A DNA stretch of 64,000 bases from Bigelowiella natans CCMP2755 (taxonomy: Eukaryota; Cercozoa; Chlorarachniophyceae). Shown here one piece after another: positions 59,480 to 64,000 of this stretch. Position numbers and translations under genes: made by a program. The stretch spans positions 1-64,000 of the forward strand of contig ADNK01000266.1 of assembly GCA_000320545.1 (NCBI GenBank). Reading direction: 5' to 3'. Each line of letters opens with the position of its first letter. Position 1 is the stretch's first letter. Under the pieces are notes generated by a model. That model searched no databases. It saw only the letters and a program-made list of their open reading frames with translations, and had not been told where the DNA came from.

Positions 59480-60589
59480 TGAGTATAATGAAAATATATC
59501 AGCCTAATTTTTAAGGGCTACGACGGGTAAAATTTAATTTATTGTCAAATATAACTTATTTCTAACTGTAGTCAAATTTATAGAAATCTTTATCAGCGAA
59601 CCGTCTTTAGATATGTAAAGGATAAAAAAAATTGTGAAAATTAGTGATTTAATTCAATGGCAATATTTGCATTGTTTACTTGCTTTCGGATATCCCAGCG
59701 TACTTTTGGCAACCTTTTTATTTACCACAGCATCGCTAGCTTACCTGATGGACACCGCAATGCACATGGGGCGACGCATGCATGAGCCCGCCGAGCATGC
59801 GTCTATGTCTAGACATCTGTGTTTATGTGAACGCGTCGAAATGAGCTCTAGAGCTGTCACTCACTCTACTACTAGTCTAACTACCTCTAGACCTAGTGGC
59901 GTCGGGGGTGTCATGTCATGTTGCCAAAGGATGCAGCAGCCATGCCAGCAGCGCTGTCAATTTGTCACAAATTCCAGAAGCGTGCGCTACGATACATCGT
60001 AATCGAAACCAATCATGCGTGCCAGCGTGTCACATTAACTGAAGCCAGCAATGCTAGAATGCACGAAGGTGCGAGGCTAGCGAGGTCTTGAAGACACAAA
60101 ACGCTGACCGAAAGCAGGCAACAGCCAAACGAGGAGTGGGTCCAAGTGGGGAATGAACACACGAAGGCGAGAAAGCGACCGAAGCCAAGCGCATGCTGAA
60201 ATCACTTTGCCATGGAGCAGCGTTGGGACTTAGTGAACGTGTGGAACAACAATCTGGCAGCTCCCATGCGGGTGCGAAAGTGGACAAGGCTTGGAGGGGT
60301 TTTCTCAGAAAAGCTGATCCTCAATTTGATCGGGCTAGCTAGCTAGCTAGCTAGTGGGGCCATCAACCCTGCAACCGCCTCCACATTAGACCTTCGTCCC
60401 AAGTGCACTGATGATTGGTCTCGTGTAGACCTGGACTTGCAGGCAGAGGCATCGAAGATCGAAGATGAGATCAGGGCGAGTCAAGCTAGCAAGTCCACAC
60501 CAGCTAGCCAGCGCTCCAACGCTTCTCATCTGACTCCTCTGATGCTACGTTAAGGCTGCTCTGCATCTTGTTCATTGAATCTTATTCAG
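59480..60589. repeat. CTAG/CATG palindrome-rich island I (tandem gap)
   Basis: Between the ankyrin gene and the hydrolase gene. It has gggctagctagctagctagctag near 60330-60355, AATGCTAGAATGCA at 60050-60063 (shared with islands C and D), and many CATG words. Short ORFs here (for example 59634-60002) lack support. Confidence 0.75.
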
Positions 60590-62162
60590 ATGATGAGTTT
60601 ACGTGTTCGCCATCCTTTGTGTATGTGCTTGACAAACAAATGTTTCAGGGGGGTGGTCGCTCGCGTGGATCGGGATCCGCCTGAGAAGTGTGTCGCAGGC
60701 TCCGAATATTCGTCTGTTTGCTAGACGTCGTCCAGGTAATGCATGTCGCGAGGACAAATGAACAATTCATCGCCTTTCTTTCTATCTATGGAAAAAGCAT
60801 TGTTCATATGAATTTCCATGGCAGTCAATCCAAAAACGACTTACGACTTGAAGAGAGCGCTAAATGATGTTGTCGCTATACACAAACGCCCTTTGATACC
60901 AAGGGTAGCTCAGGTTTGTGGTGGTAGTGACGTCTCTCGAGGCTCCCACTCATCTCAGTGACCAAGAAGAGAAGAAGCCATAGCTCCGACCAGCCACGTC
61001 GATGATGGTGTTCACCCGTGTTCGATCTGGTCAAGGTATATTTCGTATACCAGCCCGCGACACTGATCATTAAATCCACTTATTTCTCAAAATGTTGAAA
61101 CAGCATTTGCCGTCCTGCTTCTTTCGGCTGCTACAGTGAGCTTCGGAATGCTGGTAGTAATCGCATGCAAATGACCTAGGCACCATGGGTGACTTTCCGT
61201 CGCTGAGAGAAACTGGGTGTAATGTATTACCAAAATTCAGCGAATATGTGGGGAAAAGGGAGCTCTAGCTACTCCGATGACTGCGAAGTTGCCGTCTATC
61301 TCTAATCCACGAGGAGCCGGCTACTCTCGTGCGTACAAGCGGTTTCCATTCAAGTGGAATATGATGAAGCGCCCAAATTCTCTCTATAGTACTGGTAAGT
61401 AGATATGATGGTAATGGTCAGATAGACAGGATTATCACTCGTTTAGAAGTTCTCACGTCTTACTCCTTAGAATGATTCTCGAACAACTCAAGACACACAT
61501 GCACGATACTGAATACGTGCGAGTGCATGAATAGACATCCGCATTGTCTACCATTCTGAGAACGGACGTAAGCCCTTAAGAGTCACTGCTCTTTTACGAA
61601 GTAGGCACTGTCGGCCGACACCAGCAAGTGGCTGCTGCGAGCAGCGGCGAGGTTCTCAACTATGAAACTGATACAAAGGGACGCACAAGATTGGCCTTTA
61701 AGGAGGAAGGCTGGAATACATGGAATTGGAATGGGAACAAAATTAACTACATTGAGGTGAACAAAGAACGCATAAAAAAATGATAAAACAAGTACTGGTA
61801 GCGATGTCATCAGAGATTATTTCAATGTGCGACCTTCTAACTCGTGTTGTAGCGATTATTACCGGTATTTTACGTTACAGCCTTCTTCGTTGATTACAAC
61901 GCCATAGCAGCAGTAGCAGGAGTAGTAATAGGAGTAGTAGATATTGTTGTTGTTGCTGCTGCTGCTGTTATTTAGTTGTGGCGATCGTCATGGTCTGTAA
62001 ATCTGCCTGAATACGGCCCATGTTTTTGTAATGAAAGAGCGGAGAAAGTGGCACCCCGATTCTGCTTGTGCATGGTTTTGGAGCTCACGCATATCACTGG
62101 CGGTACTATCAATTAGTCGCAGTAGTAGGAATAGGAGCAGTAGTAGTGATGATGATGATAAT

Positions 62163-62200
<38 letters not shown>

Positions 62201-62697
62201 TGTGTACCTGGGTGTGTTTTGGCAATTGTTATGAGTTTTATGTGGTTGTGATTGTACTTCGTGTCTACGATTCTGAAGATACCAAATCCCAGAGCTCAGC
62301 AAGAAGCACAGGTCTCTCCGCTACTCATCGACGATGTGTATATATCCTACGAATCATCCATATTTGTTGCAAGATCGTTCCTTTTGTCATCTCCTACCCA
62401 TCTGATTGTTCTTTTCAGTCATTCTTCGTCGTCCCCTTAAATCTTACTGTACGTGATATTGGTATAGAGTGTATTCGCTGTGCCTGCTTGGATATGGCTG
62501 GTCGGATAAGTCGCCACATGCTCCATACTCTGCTGAATTCTGGGCATCTCAGGTTATGTGAATATTGATCGTTTGTAGTAGCTTGTGGTGGGGTCCGAAC
62601 TGGGTTATCAGTCATCAGCATTATGATCGTTAACATCATTATCAGCAGCATTATCATCACCACCATCATCATCATCTCACCATCATCATCATCTCAC

Positions 62698-62734
<37 letters not shown>

Positions 62735-64000
62735 GCAATCTCATCAAAATGACTACTGGCCTTCTTCAAACTGTATGCACGTAGTCCCCCTGTAATATAA
62801 TATACTGTTTCCTTCTCTAATAGGTGGCAGATTTCGTAAAAGATGTGATCCAAGAGAAGACTGTTTTAGTAGGGAATTCGATCGGTGAGAAGGAGTGGGG
62901 TTAGGGTTGGTTGGAAGAAAAGAGACAGAACAGGGTCGTACTAACGTGATTGGTACCAAATGAATACATAGTTGTCAGGATGGTTGATGACTGATAGAAA
63001 TTACGTATGCAACTCACCATCATCATTATCATTATCGTTGTGATTATTGCCAGGTGCTGTTACGAGTCTAGCCACCGCATCAATTTACCCCGGTCTTGTA
63101 AATACTAAGCAAGATTATCATCATCATCATCATCATCATCATCATTGTTATCGTCATCGTTGTTAGCATCTCATTATTCTCTGATTTTATCGTTTGACAG
63201 ATTTGGTTCAAGGTCTGGTCATGGTAAACGCAGCGGGAAGATTCGGTGATATGGGTGAGAAAAGCAATATTTGATGATTATGATATTCATGATGCAATAC
63301 TGCCAATTCTTGTTTGTTGTGACATTTTATATATGTACATATGTATACGACGTATAAATATGTATGTACTTTTTCCCTAACGAAGAATAAACAATATCAA
63401 AATATTTGGAACACGAATCGTCGCTTAAAGATGAATACTTCTTCCTCTTCTTCTTTCTTCTTCTTCTCTCGTTGTTGTGTTGTTGGGCCGTCATTTTTGT
63501 TGTCATATCCCTGGTAAGATGCTGATGTGACAGGAGAGCAAAAGCCTGCATCACCATCTTCTTCTTCCTCCCCTTCCATGACTACTACCGAGGAGAAAGA
63601 AGGTACTGTTTATCGCCAGGAATGGTTGTGGGGGTAGACAGGGAGGGGTGGGGGGTGTGAGAGAGAGAGATATATATTTATAGATGAGAGAGGTGGAAAT
63701 TGTTGTTGTTGCATATTAGACCAGGAGATTATTAGAGGGTTTGTATTGAGTTTCTGATCACCATATCTTTGTTTTGTGGGTGCTTCTCTTCTTCCTCCAT
63801 CAGGCAGTGGGGGGGTACTCGAATCAATCCAGGAGACATTCAAAGATATAATCGCAGCTGGAATCTTCTATTCAACAAGGTGTCGTATAGGCTCGCTCAG
63901 CAAAACAAGCAGTAAAAGAGATGTATTTACACTGCATGAGATAGCCCCCCCCCCGAACTCCTCCGTATCCTCTTCGTTATTATGTCTTTCCTCCTTTATT
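60590..64000 (+). CDS. Alpha/beta hydrolase, 14 exons in view, 3' end beyond the window
   Basis: Exons: 60590-60602, 60649-60735, 60825-60913, 61259-61394, 61602-61756, 62038-62102, 62279-62311, 62468-62552, 62824-62884, 63054-63092, 63201-63254, 63534-63602 and 63804-63879. An extra exon between 60913 and 61259 cannot be excluded. The N-terminus (MMSLRGWSLAWIGIRLRSVS) is basic and amphipathic, as in organelle-targeting peptides. The hydrolase core begins with WNTWNWNGNKINYIE. Then come the oxyanion motif ILLVHGFGAHAYHWRYQIP, YSLCLLGYGWSDKS, and the nucleophile elbow TVLVGNSIGA with Ser in GNSIG, followed by LVQGLVMVNAAGRFGDM. This order matches plastid-type hydrolases of plants and algae. 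A Ser/Thr-rich insert (PASPSSSSSPSMTTTEEKE) precedes the helical part at the window edge. The acid and His of the triad must lie downstream. Confidence 0.88.
62162..62205. repeat. (GT)n microsatellite in hydrolase intron
   Basis: About 40 bases of GT, once interrupted, between exons 62038-62102 and 62279-62311. Confidence 0.9.
62655..62735. repeat. (CAT)n repeats in hydrolase intron
   Basis: Long ATC/CAT array; a shorter one lies at about 63117-63146 in a later intron. Confidence 0.9.

Noticed and set aside
59634-60002. 122-codon frame after the ankyrin gene
   Set aside because: Composed of CTAG/CATG island sequence, with no domain or splice signals.
61094-61138. Possible signal-peptide exon AFAVLLLSAAT in the hydrolase gene
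   Set aside because: It does not join in phase between the flanking exons; direct joining of 60913 to 61259 keeps the frame.
62655-63146. CAT arrays that resemble spaced repeats
   Set aside because: Perfect trinucleotide microsatellites without unique spacers; not a CRISPR array.

Overview
This 64 kb window is nuclear DNA from an intron-rich, probably unicellular eukaryote. It carries POLE, UTP3, a SAPS-domain PP6 subunit, a dolichol-phosphate mannosyltransferase and a 5S rRNA gene. Introns are short, GT-AG and often filled with dinucleotide or trinucleotide repeats. The family signatures (a mannosyltransferase with a C-terminal membrane helix, a PH-like domain fused to coiled coil, a short GST-fold protein) would fit an alga or another protist, perhaps a stramenopile, but the sequence alone does not fix the lineage. 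Coordinates of multi-exon genes come from manual splicing. For most genes every exon joins in phase and the spliced length is a multiple of three.

Layout. 1-2807: the 3' half of a Ty3/gypsy-type retroelement with its 3' LTR. 3.5-4.2 kb (-): an unrecognised gene. 5.0-8.7 kb (+): UTP3/SAS10. 10.1-12.1 kb (-): PP6 regulatory subunit. 12.84-12.96 kb: 5S rRNA. 14.5-18.6 kb (-): secretory J-domain/thioredoxin-fold protein. 19.0-22.2 kb (+): DPM1-like mannosyltransferase. 23.8-24.8 kb (-): MYND finger protein. 25.5-27.9 kb (+): RhoGEF. 28.8-29.8 kb (-): four-helix membrane protein. 30.0-32.8 kb (+): PH-like/coiled-coil protein. 33.7-35.3 kb (+): GST-fold protein. 36.1-45.5 kb (-): long coiled-coil protein made of many tiny exons. 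46.1-55.1 kb (+): DNA polymerase epsilon catalytic subunit. 55.8-57.1 kb (-): probable ADF-homology protein. 57.7-59.5 kb (+): ankyrin-repeat tail-anchored protein. 60.6 kb to the window end (+): alpha/beta hydrolase, incomplete.

Genes mostly alternate in strand, giving divergent pairs with short shared 5' regions (170 bp to about 0.8 kb) and convergent pairs with longer 3' gaps. The most striking non-genic signal is a class of roughly 0.75-1.6 kb islands rich in the palindromes CTAG, GCTAGC and CATG. Eight clear islands, plus one probable one beside the LTR, lie just downstream of a gene's stop codon or of the 5S gene, and I saw none in a purely divergent promoter gap. Different islands share identical words (CCATGCTAGCATG in four, AATGCTAGAATGCA in three), so they look like a related non-coding family tied to 3' ends. 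The ER-related pair J-domain/DPM1 shares one 347-bp divergent promoter.
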